NCBI GenBank assembly: GCA_014379385.1
Contig: JACMLW010000152.1
Span: forward strand, 56,501 to 120,500
Reading direction: 5' to 3'
DNA: 64,000 nt
From: Phycisphaerales bacterium
GTDB taxonomy: Bacteria; Planctomycetota; Phycisphaerae; Phycisphaerales; UBA1924
Numbering within the stretch: position 1 is the first letter of the stretch; each line of letters starts with the position of its first letter. Both the position numbers and the translations under genes were made by a program. Below the pieces are notes generated by a model. The model was not told the DNA's origin. It did not search any database and was given only the letters and a program-made list of their open reading frames with translations. Below are positions 16,757 to 26,961 of this stretch, in pieces.

Positions 16757-17827
16757 TTACTCGCCTACTTCGTCGGCCTCGCAAGGTCGGCCGCCATGCA
16801 GCGCATCTTGCCCGACCATCTCATAGCACGTCGAGAGTAAGCCGATCAATGGGAACTTAGCGCCGTCGAACGGGCTCGGGCCAAGGCGGCGGAGCAGCGG
16901 ATGCGAAACCTCCGGCCGCTCGATGGGGAGCTGGAGGTGCTCGAGCGCGGGGCCGGCGGACCAGAAGTTGCTCATGCTGGCTTCGAGCGGCGCCGAGACA
17001 GAGTCCGATAGACCGGGCACGTCGGGCAGGTACACCGGCGCCGCGCCGACCGGGAGCCGCGCGGCGCTGGCGGAGCGGCGCTGGCGGAGGCGCTCGACGA
17101 GTTCGCTGCCGGGGATGCCGCGGAGCGTGAAGATGAGAAAGGGGTCGGTGCTGAGACGATCGGCGATGAGGGTCATCAGGCAACAGACGTGCTTGCACCA
17201 CGGGACACCGACATCGCACTTGCAGGTGACAGCGAGATCAGAGGGTTCGGTGGGGAAGAGCTTGAGGCCGGCGGGGGCGAACAGATCCTCGATGTTGGGC
17301 GGCAGCTCGCCGGAGAGGAGGCTCGCGGCGTAGCGAGCCTGGTCGGTCATGGTGGAAAGCACCTGCTCCCACTGCTCGGGCAGGAACGTTGGGAGGCGGA
17401 TGGCGACGGCGTAGGCGTCGGGCATTCGGCCCTGCACGCGCCCGGCGATGAGGCCGGCGTTGAGGTCAAGGTTGCGGGCCTGACCGAGGCGGGCATACTG
17501 GATGCCCTCGGTGAGCTGCTCGGGTGGGGCGTTGAGTTCGACGAGGCGCATCCAGCGCTGGGTGGACCAGGCTGAAACGTCCGGACCATCTTTGCCCTTG
17601 AGCTTCACGCCGCCATAGACCTTGCGGGGCTTGGCGGTGGGCTTGGGCGGCATCGCCGCCAATCGCTGCTCGGGTCGCGGGGCGCGGCCGAGGCGCGGAT
17701 CGATCATTGGTGGTCGGATGGCCGACTTGGGGCGCCCGCCGGTGCGAGGCGCGGGCTTGCCGACATCACCGGGGCGGCTATTCGGCGGGGTTGGGGGCGT
17801 CGGGGGGGTGGGCGGGCTCGCTGTCAT
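16757..17827 (-). CDS. SWIM zinc-finger domain protein
   Basis: 356 residues. After a Pro-rich start (PPTPPTPPTPPNSRPG) and a basic stretch, the middle holds a SWIM zinc finger, CKCDVGVPWCKHVCC (about 201-215), with the CxC...CxH ligands. The C-terminal 120 residues are not recognised. SWIM proteins of this type are commonly encoded beside SNF2 helicases, and this one starts inside the stop codon of the helicase gene (ATGA overlap), so the two are probably made together and act on the same nucleic-acid substrate. Confidence 0.85.
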   Translation of the reverse strand: MTASPPTPPTPPTPPNSRPGDVGKPAPRTGGRPKSAIRPPMIDPRLGRAPRPEQRLAAMPPKPTAKPRKVYGGVKLKGKDGPDVSAWSTQRWMRLVELNAPPEQLTEGIQYARLGQARNLDLNAGLIAGRVQGRMPDAYAVAIRLPTFLPEQWEQVLSTMTDQARYAASLLSGELPPNIEDLFAPAGLKLFPTEPSDLAVTCKCDVGVPWCKHVCCLMTLIADRLSTDPFLIFTLRGIPGSELVERLRQRRSASAARLPVGAAPVYLPDVPGLSDSVSAPLEASMSNFWSAGPALEHLQLPIERPEVSHPLLRRLGPSPFDGAKFPLIGLLSTCYEMVGQDALHGGRPCEADEVGE

Positions 17828-20800
17828 GTGAGGGCCACCTCGCGGGGGTCGGCGACGGCCTCGGGACGTAGCGTGAGCAGATCACGCAGCTGCGAGGTTG
17901 AGAGCTCGGTGAGCCACTGCTCGCCGGAGCCGATGACTTTCTCGGCCAGTTCCGTCTTGGACTCGATCATCTGGTCGATGCGTTCCTCGAGCGTGCCGGA
18001 GACAATGTACTTGTGAACCAGGACGGATCTCGTCTGCCCGATGCGGTAGGCGCGATCAGTGGCTTGGGCCTCGACAGCGGGGTTCCACCAGCGATCAAAG
18101 TGGAAGACGTGGTTCGCGGCCGTAAGGTTGAGCCCGAGTCCGCCGGCCTTGAGCGAGAGGATGAAAATGGGGTGGCGGCCGTCGCCTTTCTGGAAGGCGT
18201 CCACCATGGCCTGACGCTGGGTGGCGGTGGAGCCGCCGTGGAGGAACAGCACGTCGCGGTCGAGCGCGTGACGGAGCATGGCGGCGAGGATCTCGCCCAT
18301 TTGGCGGAACTGCGTGAAGACCAGGGCCTGGTCGCCGCTGTCCACCACCTCGTCGAGCATCTCGATAAGTCGGATGCACTTGCCCGAGCGGGCGGCGGCC
18401 GGTGGGCCGGCGGCCTCGCGTTCGCCGGCGGTGCCCGCGAACTCTTTGAAGAACTGTGCGGGGTGGTTGCAGATCTGCTTGAGCTTGACAAGGCCGGCCA
18501 GGACCACGCCGCGGCGCTGGATGCCGTCGGCCTGGTCGGCGGCGGTGAGCATGTCCGAGACGCAGCTTCGGTAGAGCTGGGCCTGCTCAGGGGTGAGGTA
18601 GCAATATTCCTTGGTCTCGAGCTTCTCGGGCAGGTCGGCGATGACAGTTGGATCCGACTTGAGGCGCCGGAGCACGAAGGGCTGCACGAGGTTGCGGAGT
18701 TGGCGGGAGCGGACGGGGTCGTGGTAGCGCTCGATGGGCACGGCGAAGCGCGTGCGGAAGTCGCCGGCGCTGCCGAGGTAGCCCGGGTTGAGGAAATCAA
18801 CGATGGACCAGAGCTCGGCGAGGCGGTTCTCGACCGGCGTACCGGTGAGCGCCACGCGCCGGTGCGCCGGGATACTGCGGACGGCCTGCGTCTGCTTCGC
18901 TGCGGGGTTCTTGATGTTCTGGGCCTCGTCAAGCACGATGCGGCGCCACTGGATGAGCGCGAGTTGGTCGCGGTCGCGGTGCGCCAGAGCGTACGTCGTG
19001 ATGACGAGGTCGGAGACGCGGGCGGTCGTTGCGAGATCCTGCGACTGGAGGCGGTCCATGCCGTGATGGACCAGAACCTTGAGATTGGGTGTGAAGCGGT
19101 GCGTCTCGCGCGTCCAGTTGCTGACGACCGACATCGGAACCACCAATAGCGTGGGGCCGGGGAGCTCGATGGTCGCTGGGTCTTCGCCGGGGCGGGGCGC
19201 GAAGATGACCTCGCGCTCGTACGCGAGCAGCGCGAGAAGCTGGATGGTCTTCCCCAGGCCCATATCGTCGGCCAGGCACGCGCCCAGACCGAACTGGTCG
19301 AGGAACGCCAGCCACGAGAGACCCTTGATCTGGTACGGACGCAACGATCCGATGAATGTCTCGGGCGGTGTGAGGAACGGGAGTTGCTGGTCGGTCGGCG
19401 TCTCACCCGGCTTGCCGCCGAAGATCGAGGCCACCCAGCCGGTTGCTTCCATTCCGAGGATCGGGAGGCCCGTCTGTCGAGGGTCCGACGCGTAGGCGAG
19501 GCGGATGAGCTGGCCGACTTCCGTCTCCCCTCCGGGGTTCTGCTTCAGGAACTCCGCCGCCGCGCGGACGTCCTCCGGCCGCACCTCGACCCAGCGGCCG
19601 TCGAGGCGGATGAGCGGGGATCGCTGCGTGGCGAGTTTCTGGAACTGATCGAGGGTGAGCGTGGTCTCGCCGATCGCGAGCTGCCACGAGTAGCTGACCA
19701 GCGAGCGGAGGCCCAGGCGGGCCGACGCCGCGCGCGACGCGACAGGGAGATTCGTGAGCGGGTCGATCGGGACTTCTTCGCTCTGGATCTGGAGGCGGGC
19801 GCCCAGACGGATCGTGGGCATGTCCCACCACTGCGGCACCTGCACATCGAACCCCTGTTCCTGCAGCACGGGCTTGTGCTCGCGCAGGAAGGTGTACGCC
19901 TCCGCGGTGGTGAGCGAGAGCTCGATGGGTCGGGCTTCGGCCAGGGCGTTCTCGAGCGACCTGTAGATGCGAGCGGCGCGCCCGAGCTCGGCCAGCAGAA
20001 CCTCCTGCGGCGATTCGATGCGCTGGCCGTCGACACTCGCCGCCCCGGTGGGGAGCAGCCAGATGTCGGCCGCGTCGATGACAACTCCCGGGCGCTGCAC
20101 GGAGCGGAGGTGGAAGGAGAGAATCCAGCGAGAATCTTCGTCAGGGATCTGGGCGCCACCGCCCTCGGGGCCGGCGAGGAGCACGGGCTCGATCAGCCGC
20201 AGGGCGAGGCGCCAATCAGAGCCCGCCCGCCGATCTTCGAGGCCCCCGAGCCACTTATGCACACGCTTGACGAGCTCGGTGGACTGCGCCGAGTTGCCCG
20301 GCACCTCGTCATCAGAGAGCAGGCCGCGCAGCCACGCGACGTGCGAATCCTCGGCCTTGCGGCCCTCGATCGCCTCGTGCATGGACTCGCGCGCCAGCAC
20401 ATCGCGGCAGCGTGCGTCTGTCACGCGGATGAGGAAGTCCTGCAGGATCGCCCAGGCGTCGTGCCCGAGCGGATCGACCACGGCGCGGGCGCTGGCGGGC
20501 ATCGCCGAAGCCAGCTTGAGCAGGCGCTCGACCGTGGGGCCGTCGGCGAGCCACGGCTGCCAGAGCCCACGAAGACCGCCGTCGGAGTCCTGCAGGAGCG
20601 AGGGGACGAAGCGGTGCTGGGCGAGGAGGTGGCGGATGAGCCGCGCTGCGGCGCCGAAGAAACGGACGGAGGCGCCCAGGGTGGCCTCGGAGGGCGCCTC
20701 GTCGTCGGGCATGTCGATGGCGGAGGTGGTGAAGCGCTCCTCGAGCGCATCGAGCGCGCCGGGCGCCTGGGTAGGGCTCAGGCGGATCGATTCGATGGAG

Positions 20801-21156
20801 AAGGGGGCCAGCGATGGCGGGGTCTCGCCGTCGTCAACGGTGTGGCCGATGACGTGCGCCACGGTGGGGCTGGGCAGCGGGATCGCGCCGAGTGCCGGCA
20901 GCGCGAGGACGATCTCCGCCGGTGTGCCTTTGGGAAGCTCGGGCGCTCCGCGGGCGAGCAACTCGGCGAGCACGCCGGACCTTTCCGCGAACGGGTGGCG
21001 TCCGGGCCGATGACCGCCGGGTTGCTTCCCGCCGGATGATTGCCCATTGGATACGGGCGACGGCGGTGTGCCGTCGGTCTGTTCCTGGAGAGCGCCGGGG
21101 CTCTCTGCCCAGAGGTGAAGCCATCCGTCGGACCAGTTTGCGTGGATCACTCTCAT
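17824..21156 (-). CDS. SNF2-family DNA helicase/ATPase
   Basis: 1110 residues from the ATG at 21156 (MRVIHANWSDGWLHLWAES); an earlier in-frame ATG at 21231 adds an unconserved Arg-rich stretch. The N-terminal 540 residues form the bacterial SNF2 accessory region. The motor shows SWLAFLDQFGLGACLADDMG leading into LGKT (motif I, about residue 635), LDEAQNIKNP (motif II, about 742), LTGTPVENRL, and the second lobe with VFTQFRQMGEIL, LSLKAGGLGLNL and ATDRAYRIGQ (about 1035). Such proteins remodel protein-DNA complexes using ATP. The partner SWIM gene overlaps the stop codon. Confidence 0.95.
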   Translation of the reverse strand: MRVIHANWSDGWLHLWAESPGALQEQTDGTPPSPVSNGQSSGGKQPGGHRPGRHPFAERSGVLAELLARGAPELPKGTPAEIVLALPALGAIPLPSPTVAHVIGHTVDDGETPPSLAPFSIESIRLSPTQAPGALDALEERFTTSAIDMPDDEAPSEATLGASVRFFGAAARLIRHLLAQHRFVPSLLQDSDGGLRGLWQPWLADGPTVERLLKLASAMPASARAVVDPLGHDAWAILQDFLIRVTDARCRDVLARESMHEAIEGRKAEDSHVAWLRGLLSDDEVPGNSAQSTELVKRVHKWLGGLEDRRAGSDWRLALRLIEPVLLAGPEGGGAQIPDEDSRWILSFHLRSVQRPGVVIDAADIWLLPTGAASVDGQRIESPQEVLLAELGRAARIYRSLENALAEARPIELSLTTAEAYTFLREHKPVLQEQGFDVQVPQWWDMPTIRLGARLQIQSEEVPIDPLTNLPVASRAASARLGLRSLVSYSWQLAIGETTLTLDQFQKLATQRSPLIRLDGRWVEVRPEDVRAAAEFLKQNPGGETEVGQLIRLAYASDPRQTGLPILGMEATGWVASIFGGKPGETPTDQQLPFLTPPETFIGSLRPYQIKGLSWLAFLDQFGLGACLADDMGLGKTIQLLALLAYEREVIFAPRPGEDPATIELPGPTLLVVPMSVVSNWTRETHRFTPNLKVLVHHGMDRLQSQDLATTARVSDLVITTYALAHRDRDQLALIQWRRIVLDEAQNIKNPAAKQTQAVRSIPAHRRVALTGTPVENRLAELWSIVDFLNPGYLGSAGDFRTRFAVPIERYHDPVRSRQLRNLVQPFVLRRLKSDPTVIADLPEKLETKEYCYLTPEQAQLYRSCVSDMLTAADQADGIQRRGVVLAGLVKLKQICNHPAQFFKEFAGTAGEREAAGPPAAARSGKCIRLIEMLDEVVDSGDQALVFTQFRQMGEILAAMLRHALDRDVLFLHGGSTATQRQAMVDAFQKGDGRHPIFILSLKAGGLGLNLTAANHVFHFDRWWNPAVEAQATDRAYRIGQTRSVLVHKYIVSGTLEERIDQMIESKTELAEKVIGSGEQWLTELSTSQLRDLLTLRPEAVADPREVALT

Positions 21157-21235
21157 GCAGTGCAGGACAGTTCTCGGGCTCCCACCGGGGCGGGCCGCTC
21201 CGGCGCGACGCCGTCGCGGGACGGGAATCAATCAA

Positions 21236-21308
21236 TGAGGGCGCCGAGACTCGAACTCGGGACCAACGGATTAAAAGTCCGATGCTCTACCAACTGAGCT
21301 ACGCCCTC
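21236..21308 (-). tRNA. tRNA-Lys (TTT)
   Basis: A 73-base cloverleaf. Acceptor GAGGGCG pairs with CGCCCTC; D arm GCTCAGTTGGTAGAGC; anticodon loop CTTTTAA with anticodon TTT; T arm CCGAG TTCGAGT CTCGG. CCA is not encoded. Confidence 0.96.
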
Positions 21309-21420
21309 GCCCCGCGCGCCCGCCGCGTTGGCGGAAGCGCGCAGCGCCGAACCGGTGATCGTAGCGCGCACGGGCCGTGCGGTGGGCCCTCGCCGGCGTG
21401 AAACGATGGATCAAAGCCAA

Positions 21421-21449
21421 GAAAAAACGGCGGGACCGGAAGGTCCCGC
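21421..21449 (-). terminator. Rho-independent terminator of the subtilase gene
   Basis: On the minus strand GCGGGACC TTCC GGTCCCGC is followed by CGTTTTTTC. It lies 22 bases beyond the stop of the large protease gene. Confidence 0.88.
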
Positions 21450-21470
21450 TTGAGGGTCGCGCAGGAAGTG

Positions 21471-24400
21471 CTAGAGAACGCCGGCGGTATTGCCCAGGGC
21501 CGTGCCGAGGGTGCCGAAGCCGCTTCCGAGATTCTCGTCGATGTGGCCCATGAAGGCGACGATCGGATGCGGGGCCTTGACACGGATCGAGTAGAACGTA
21601 TCGCGGAATGCACGCTCGCCAGTCACGAAGTCGTGGATATTCAGATCGACCGCGGCGCGTGGGGCCAGGGTGCGGTGGAAGGTCTCGGTCCCGCCGACAT
21701 CGCCGAAGGCGGGGTTGGGGGCGAAGCTGAGGGAGATTTCGACAACCATGTCGGTGTCGGTGGGATTGAACAGTCGGAGATACTCGGTCACCAGATTGCC
21801 CGAGCCGGGACGGAAGCCGTCGGAGAACATCCACAGGCTGTACGCCTGATCCGAGAAGCGCGACCCGCTGCCGCCCGACTCGCCGTAGCTGGCGTAGGTG
21901 ACGCTGACAGGCAGTGTCGCCTCGTAGCCGATGCTGTACGGCTGCGTGGCGTCGGGGAAGTTGGGGAGGTCGCCAACCGAGAACCCGCCGCGCCGGCCGG
22001 CCGGCACGATGATCGTCGTGCGGAAGGCGCTCTGATTGGCGAAGAAGAAGGTGAACGTGACCTCCGATTCGGAGGAGTTGGCGTTGAGGATTGTCACGAA
22101 CTCGGAGGTGCCGTTGAGGCCGAGCTGGCCCTCCGGCACAAGGCCCTGAACGGAGCCCGCGTTCGGCAGGCCGAGCACGCCGAAGCCGCCCCCGACATTC
22201 GTGTCAAAGTGCGTGAGAGCCGCCACGATCGGCCCCTCGGCCTCGACCATCACCGCGAAGGGACCATTGGGCAAACCGAGCTCGGCGAGCGACCACCCGC
22301 CGCGCCGGAAGCCCTCGAGGCTCTGGGTGAAGATGAACTGCTGGGAGGACGTTTCAAGGAACACGGTGAGCGTGACCTTGATCTCCTCCGTGCTGGTGTT
22401 CTGGAAGACGAGGAAGTCGTGCACACCCACGCCCTTGAAGCCCTCGCCGAACGTCCAGAGCGTGCTGGGCGTGCTGGTAAACGCCTGGCCGGTGGAGATG
22501 CCGAAGTCAAAGTGGCTCAGTGTGGCGCCGACAGGGAGCGACGAGCGCACCTCGACGGCGAAGGGCGTGTCCTTGCGGACGAGCTGCGTGTTCGCGGCAT
22601 AAAGCTGCGGCGTCGAGATCGTGATGCCGCCGCGGCTGTTGGCGCCGACGATCCCGTCGAAGAGCACCTGGGTGGTGACGCCGGTCTCGTATCGGGCGAG
22701 GATGACGACTCTGGTGTCGTAATCGTTGGGGTTGGAGATGGGGATGAAGGTGCTCGCGCGATCGTTGGCGAAGCCCTCGGGGTAGTACAAGGCGTAGGGG
22801 AGGTCGCTGGCGGCGATCGAGGCGTCCTCGCGGTTGGCGACGAGGTGCGGGTGGTCGTTGGCCGGTCCGGTGCCGGCGTTGAGCTCGTCGAACAGCGCAT
22901 GCACCTCGGCGGTGCTCGTTCCGACGAAGATGAAGTAGCGGAGGTTGACCGTGGTGCCGGCGCTCAGCGAGCCCATGTCGTATGCAATCGCAAGCGTGCG
23001 ATCGGAGTTGGCGCCGTCGGGGTCGACGTCGCTGCCGATGATCTGGAAGGGATCGCGGACTGTCCCGGGGATCTCGGCCGAGGTGTACAGAGCCGGCCCG
23101 GTCGAGATGGGTGCGCCGATGCCGATCGTGAGACCGCCGGGGAAATCGGCGTCCGTATAACTGGCGGTGATCAGGCGGCCGGTGGCGTCGCGATCATTCA
23201 CGGTGCGGGTGAACGGGCTTCCAAGGTTGAACCCCTGGAGCGCCTTGAACCCCTCAACCCAGCCGACACCGTCCATCGCGGTGAAGGTCGTGTTGGTCAC
23301 CGACACATCGATGGCCATGAAGTTCTCATTGGCCCCGAACGAGACCGCGCGCCGCACGAGCAGGCCGCCGGACTGGTCCTGGGTCTGCACCGTCGAGCGG
23401 AAGAGGCCCTCGAGGAAGATCCGGCGGTTCGAGAAGTCCGACTCGTTCCAGACGGAGACCGGGAGGTCGGACTGGGCCGCGCCCGCGTTGCGGAAGATGT
23501 AGCCGTTGAAGATCGCCCCGTAGAAGGCCTCGGCGGTGTTGCCTTGCGAGAAGAGGAACTCGTTGCCGTCAAGGCTGATGCCGGCGGGTGTGGTGCCGCC
23601 GGTAAGGCCGAACGATCCATCCGGGTTGATACCGACGGTCATGCGCGACCCCGAGAGCAGGACGCTCCCATCGCTGATGCCCCCGACGATCGAGAGCTGC
23701 AGCGAGTACTCGCCGGTGGCGTCCGACGATGTGCCCGAGCCGGCAGCGCCCGCGAGGTAGTCGTCGTTGCTCGCGCCGGAGACGCCGATGTAATAGATGC
23801 CGGAGAACTGGACCGGGTACGAGAAGAAGGCCGACGCCGAGTCCAGCCGGTTATCGATCAGGAGCTGGTTGCCCTGCTGATCAAAGAGCCGCAGGATCGA
23901 ATCCAGGCTGTTCGGCGCGCCGTTTGCCCCCGTGAAGGGCACCAGGAGATTCGCCGAAATCGTTGAGCCCGCATCGACCACCACGCGGTACATGTCTACG
24001 TCCCGCATTCCAAAGGCGCCGTCTCCGATCGCGGCGTTGTACGTCCGCGTGCCGGGGAAGGACGCGTTGGTCGACGTAAGGATCGTGTCATTGACCTCGA
24101 ACGGTCCGCTGATCGCGTTCTCGAGCACCAAGTCGAGCTGCCATCCGAGGATGCGACCGCTGTTGAGCGCCACCGAGTCGAGCACCTGGAGCGTCCAAGT
24201 CCCCGCGGCGGAGTCGCCGCTGAGCTGGCTGAGCAGTTCCTCCGCGCGGAACGTGCCGGAGAACGGCGGGAGCCCCGCGACGATCGCGAGCACACCGCCG
24301 TCGTCGAAGCGGGTATTGGTGAGGTCGTTGCCCGATCCGCCGCGATTCAGGATGAGATCAACCGACTTGCCCGAGGGCGAGAGCAGGCGGACCTGGAGAT

Positions 24401-26753
24401 CCCCGATGTAGTCGTGATCGATATTGACCGTGATGTTCACATCCACGACATTGCGGATGTCCGGGATGAACACCGAGCTGGAGGCGACCCCGGTCACTGG
24501 AATAGTTACGATTGTCGAGGATGCGTACGTGACGCTCTCGGTCGAGGTCGCGTCGAGGTCGATCACCAGGTTGTACGTTCCGGTCGATCCACCGACCTGG
24601 CCGGTTCCGGCAGCGCCGGGCAGGTACGCGTGATTGCCGAAGCCCGAGACGCCTAGGTAGTAGCGCCCGCCCGCCGGAACAAAGATCTGCAGCAGGCTGT
24701 CGAGCCCCGCGAAGTTGTCGTTCCGGGCGATCTCGCGACCCGCGGAGTCGAACAGGCGCAGGTAGGAGTCGAGCGTTGAAGGGAGTTCGAGGTTCCGTGC
24801 ATCGACCCGCACGGTGATCATGCCGGGGCCACTGAGGTTCATCCTGAACAGGTCGACGTCGCGAGTCGAGTCGTTGCCGTCGCCGATGACCAGGTCGTTG
24901 TACGCCGCGATGCCCGAGCCGCCGAAGATCACCGGCGTCGCCTGGGCGATGAAGTCGTTGGGCTCAAAGGGGCCCGAGCCGTTGACGATCTGGAACTCGT
25001 ACTGCTCATCGTTGCCGTTGATGGTGTTGCCGTTGAGGAAGTTGCCGTCCAGGTCGCGGAAAAACTGGTTGCGGAGCGTCAGTCGATAGTGGTCGACGTT
25101 GAGGAGGCCGGTCGGGATGAGCAGGGTGAGCACGTTGTTGCCCGGCTCGAAGCTCGACACGAACGAGACGGCGATGTCGTTGGCGTTGAAGTCGCCGTCG
25201 CCGTTGGCCCGCACGATCTCGATCGCCGCGTCGCTGTAGAACGCGGGGTTGAGCGCCTCTGAGAACTGGATCTGGATGGTGTCGACCGGGCCGCTCACCG
25301 CGCCCGGGTTGATCGCCGCCACGACGGGGCCGGGGAACCCGATCAGCCTGAGCGACTCGAACACGTTGACACGGCCGTGCACCACGCGCCCCTCGATCGC
25401 GGCCGGATGGTCCACGCCACCGTAGAGCGCATCGCGCAGCGCCTGCTTGCTGGCGAACGGATTGACCGAGGCGAGAAGCGCGAGGACTCCCGCCGTGTAC
25501 GGGCAGGAGAACGACGTGCCGTCGATGAACTCATATCCGCCGCCCATGGCCGTCGTCATGATGCGCTCGCCGGGAGCGGCGATGTCCACGCTTGTCAGTC
25601 CGAAGTTGCTGAAGCCCGCGAGTTCGTCGAGATTGTTCGAGGCCGCGACCGCTACGATGAACTCGTTCTGATAGCTGCTGGGGTAGTTGAAGGCCGGTCC
25701 GTCGTTGTCGTTCGTGTCGTTGCCGGCGGCGGCGACGAAAATACCGCCCGCGTCCGTAAAGTTCTGGATCGCCAGCGTCTCCGCATTGTCGTTGAAGTTT
25801 GGGTCTTCCGCCTGAACGGCCCCGTAGCTGTTGCTGCTGGAGACGATGTTGACGCCGAACTCGCTGAGGAGCATCGTGGTGTAGCTGATGCCCTCAATAA
25901 TGTCTTGGCTCGACGCGCCGCCCTGCGCGGGGAAGATCTTCACCGCGATCATCGACACTTCCCAGTTCACGCCGGCAACGCCGATGCCGTTGTTGCCCAC
26001 GGCGCCAACACACCCAGCGACGGCCGTTCCATGCCCTTGCTGATCGGACGGGTCGGAGTCGTTGTCACCCGAGAAGTCGTACCCATTGACATCGTCGATG
26101 AATCCGTTCCCGTCATCGTCGATCCCGTTGCCGGGCACTTCACCAGGGTTCGTCCAGAGATTGTCAACAAGATCGGGATGATTCAGATCGATCCCCGTGT
26201 CGATGATGGGAACCACGATCTGGCGCGACCCCGTCGTGACGTTCCAAGCCTCGAAGAGGCTCATGTCGGCGCCGGGTGTGCCCGCAGTGCCGGCGATTAC
26301 CTGCCCGGTGTTATCGGCAGCGTACACCTCGTTGATCAGGGGATCATTCGGGGCCAGCGTCGGGTAGTAGATCATGTTCGGCCCCAGCGATGCCAGGAAT
26401 CCGAACTGTGCCACCAACTGATTCGCCTGCTGCGGGGTCAAGTTCGCGGGGCTCTCGAAGCGCGCGAACTGGTTCCCCGCAAACGGATCAATGCTTGTCG
26501 AGCTGATCCCGAGCGCGGCCAGCACCTGCTGCGTCCGGTTGATCGCGTGCGCTTCGGTCGTCCGGTCGTGAAACGCCAGGATCCACGAGTCCTGGACCAC
26601 CTCGATGTTCGCGCCGCCCCAGTTGATGAACTCGGTATCCCACGCCCCATTTTCGTTCAGCCCGTCGCCGCCAGAGAGCAGCACCCGCGACTCAAGAGAC
26701 TCGAGGCCGTTGTGGCTTGAACGACCATCAACCCGATCATGTGGGGTTCGCAT
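21471..26753 (-). CDS. Giant secreted subtilisin-like serine protease with P-domain
   Basis: 1760 residues. The N-terminus carries LESLESRVLLSG (17-28), a LEPR-XLL-type segment found on exported planctomycete proteins. The S8 domain has Asp185 (IIDTGIDLNHPD), His241 (GHGTAVAGCVG), Asn345 and Ser414 (DGTSFSCPYTAG). Two bacterial pre-peptidase-type domains follow (FEPNDFIAQATPV, FEVNDTILTSTNA), separated by a proprotein-convertase P-domain (INIDHDYIGDL-like, AAGTWTLQVLDSVALNSGRI). The C-terminal 500 residues contain about four related segments that end in HFDxxxGxxFGxLG. It probably degrades extracellular protein. The gene is monocistronic, ending at the terminator at 21421-21449. Confidence 0.9.
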   Translation of the reverse strand: MRTPHDRVDGRSSHNGLESLESRVLLSGGDGLNENGAWDTEFINWGGANIEVVQDSWILAFHDRTTEAHAINRTQQVLAALGISSTSIDPFAGNQFARFESPANLTPQQANQLVAQFGFLASLGPNMIYYPTLAPNDPLINEVYAADNTGQVIAGTAGTPGADMSLFEAWNVTTGSRQIVVPIIDTGIDLNHPDLVDNLWTNPGEVPGNGIDDDGNGFIDDVNGYDFSGDNDSDPSDQQGHGTAVAGCVGAVGNNGIGVAGVNWEVSMIAVKIFPAQGGASSQDIIEGISYTTMLLSEFGVNIVSSSNSYGAVQAEDPNFNDNAETLAIQNFTDAGGIFVAAAGNDTNDNDGPAFNYPSSYQNEFIVAVAASNNLDELAGFSNFGLTSVDIAAPGERIMTTAMGGGYEFIDGTSFSCPYTAGVLALLASVNPFASKQALRDALYGGVDHPAAIEGRVVHGRVNVFESLRLIGFPGPVVAAINPGAVSGPVDTIQIQFSEALNPAFYSDAAIEIVRANGDGDFNANDIAVSFVSSFEPGNNVLTLLIPTGLLNVDHYRLTLRNQFFRDLDGNFLNGNTINGNDEQYEFQIVNGSGPFEPNDFIAQATPVIFGGSGIAAYNDLVIGDGNDSTRDVDLFRMNLSGPGMITVRVDARNLELPSTLDSYLRLFDSAGREIARNDNFAGLDSLLQIFVPAGGRYYLGVSGFGNHAYLPGAAGTGQVGGSTGTYNLVIDLDATSTESVTYASSTIVTIPVTGVASSSVFIPDIRNVVDVNITVNIDHDYIGDLQVRLLSPSGKSVDLILNRGGSGNDLTNTRFDDGGVLAIVAGLPPFSGTFRAEELLSQLSGDSAAGTWTLQVLDSVALNSGRILGWQLDLVLENAISGPFEVNDTILTSTNASFPGTRTYNAAIGDGAFGMRDVDMYRVVVDAGSTISANLLVPFTGANGAPNSLDSILRLFDQQGNQLLIDNRLDSASAFFSYPVQFSGIYYIGVSGASNDDYLAGAAGSGTSSDATGEYSLQLSIVGGISDGSVLLSGSRMTVGINPDGSFGLTGGTTPAGISLDGNEFLFSQGNTAEAFYGAIFNGYIFRNAGAAQSDLPVSVWNESDFSNRRIFLEGLFRSTVQTQDQSGGLLVRRAVSFGANENFMAIDVSVTNTTFTAMDGVGWVEGFKALQGFNLGSPFTRTVNDRDATGRLITASYTDADFPGGLTIGIGAPISTGPALYTSAEIPGTVRDPFQIIGSDVDPDGANSDRTLAIAYDMGSLSAGTTVNLRYFIFVGTSTAEVHALFDELNAGTGPANDHPHLVANREDASIAASDLPYALYYPEGFANDRASTFIPISNPNDYDTRVVILARYETGVTTQVLFDGIVGANSRGGITISTPQLYAANTQLVRKDTPFAVEVRSSLPVGATLSHFDFGISTGQAFTSTPSTLWTFGEGFKGVGVHDFLVFQNTSTEEIKVTLTVFLETSSQQFIFTQSLEGFRRGGWSLAELGLPNGPFAVMVEAEGPIVAALTHFDTNVGGGFGVLGLPNAGSVQGLVPEGQLGLNGTSEFVTILNANSSESEVTFTFFFANQSAFRTTIIVPAGRRGGFSVGDLPNFPDATQPYSIGYEATLPVSVTYASYGESGGSGSRFSDQAYSLWMFSDGFRPGSGNLVTEYLRLFNPTDTDMVVEISLSFAPNPAFGDVGGTETFHRTLAPRAAVDLNIHDFVTGERAFRDTFYSIRVKAPHPIVAFMGHIDENLGSGFGTLGTALGNTAGVL

Positions 26754-26961
26754 CTGCTACTCCAGAAATCAAAAGGCGGGCGTGGCGCTCCGCCATCGGC
26801 CAAAGAAAGACACACGGCCGATAGCGGCCGGCCGCGCGTGTGGGCGCGTGGCCGGGCAGGGCCTCAAGTAAACGATTCTCGCCTCCGTCGGGCGGCTCTG
26901 CAAGTCCATCCGATTTCAGATCATAAGTCAAGCCGGCGCAAGAGTCTTTGCGTACGCGGCG

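Noticed and set aside
19384..21039. 551-residue open frame on the + strand
   Set aside because: Antisense to the SNF2 helicase; Arg/Gly/Glu-rich composition expected from reading GC-rich codons backwards, with no family motif.
16757..21308. Integrated genomic island between tRNA genes
   Set aside because: No integrase, no duplicated tRNA end and no composition change were seen.
21450..23966. 838-residue open frame on the + strand
   Set aside because: Antisense to the subtilase gene, whose catalytic motifs are intact.
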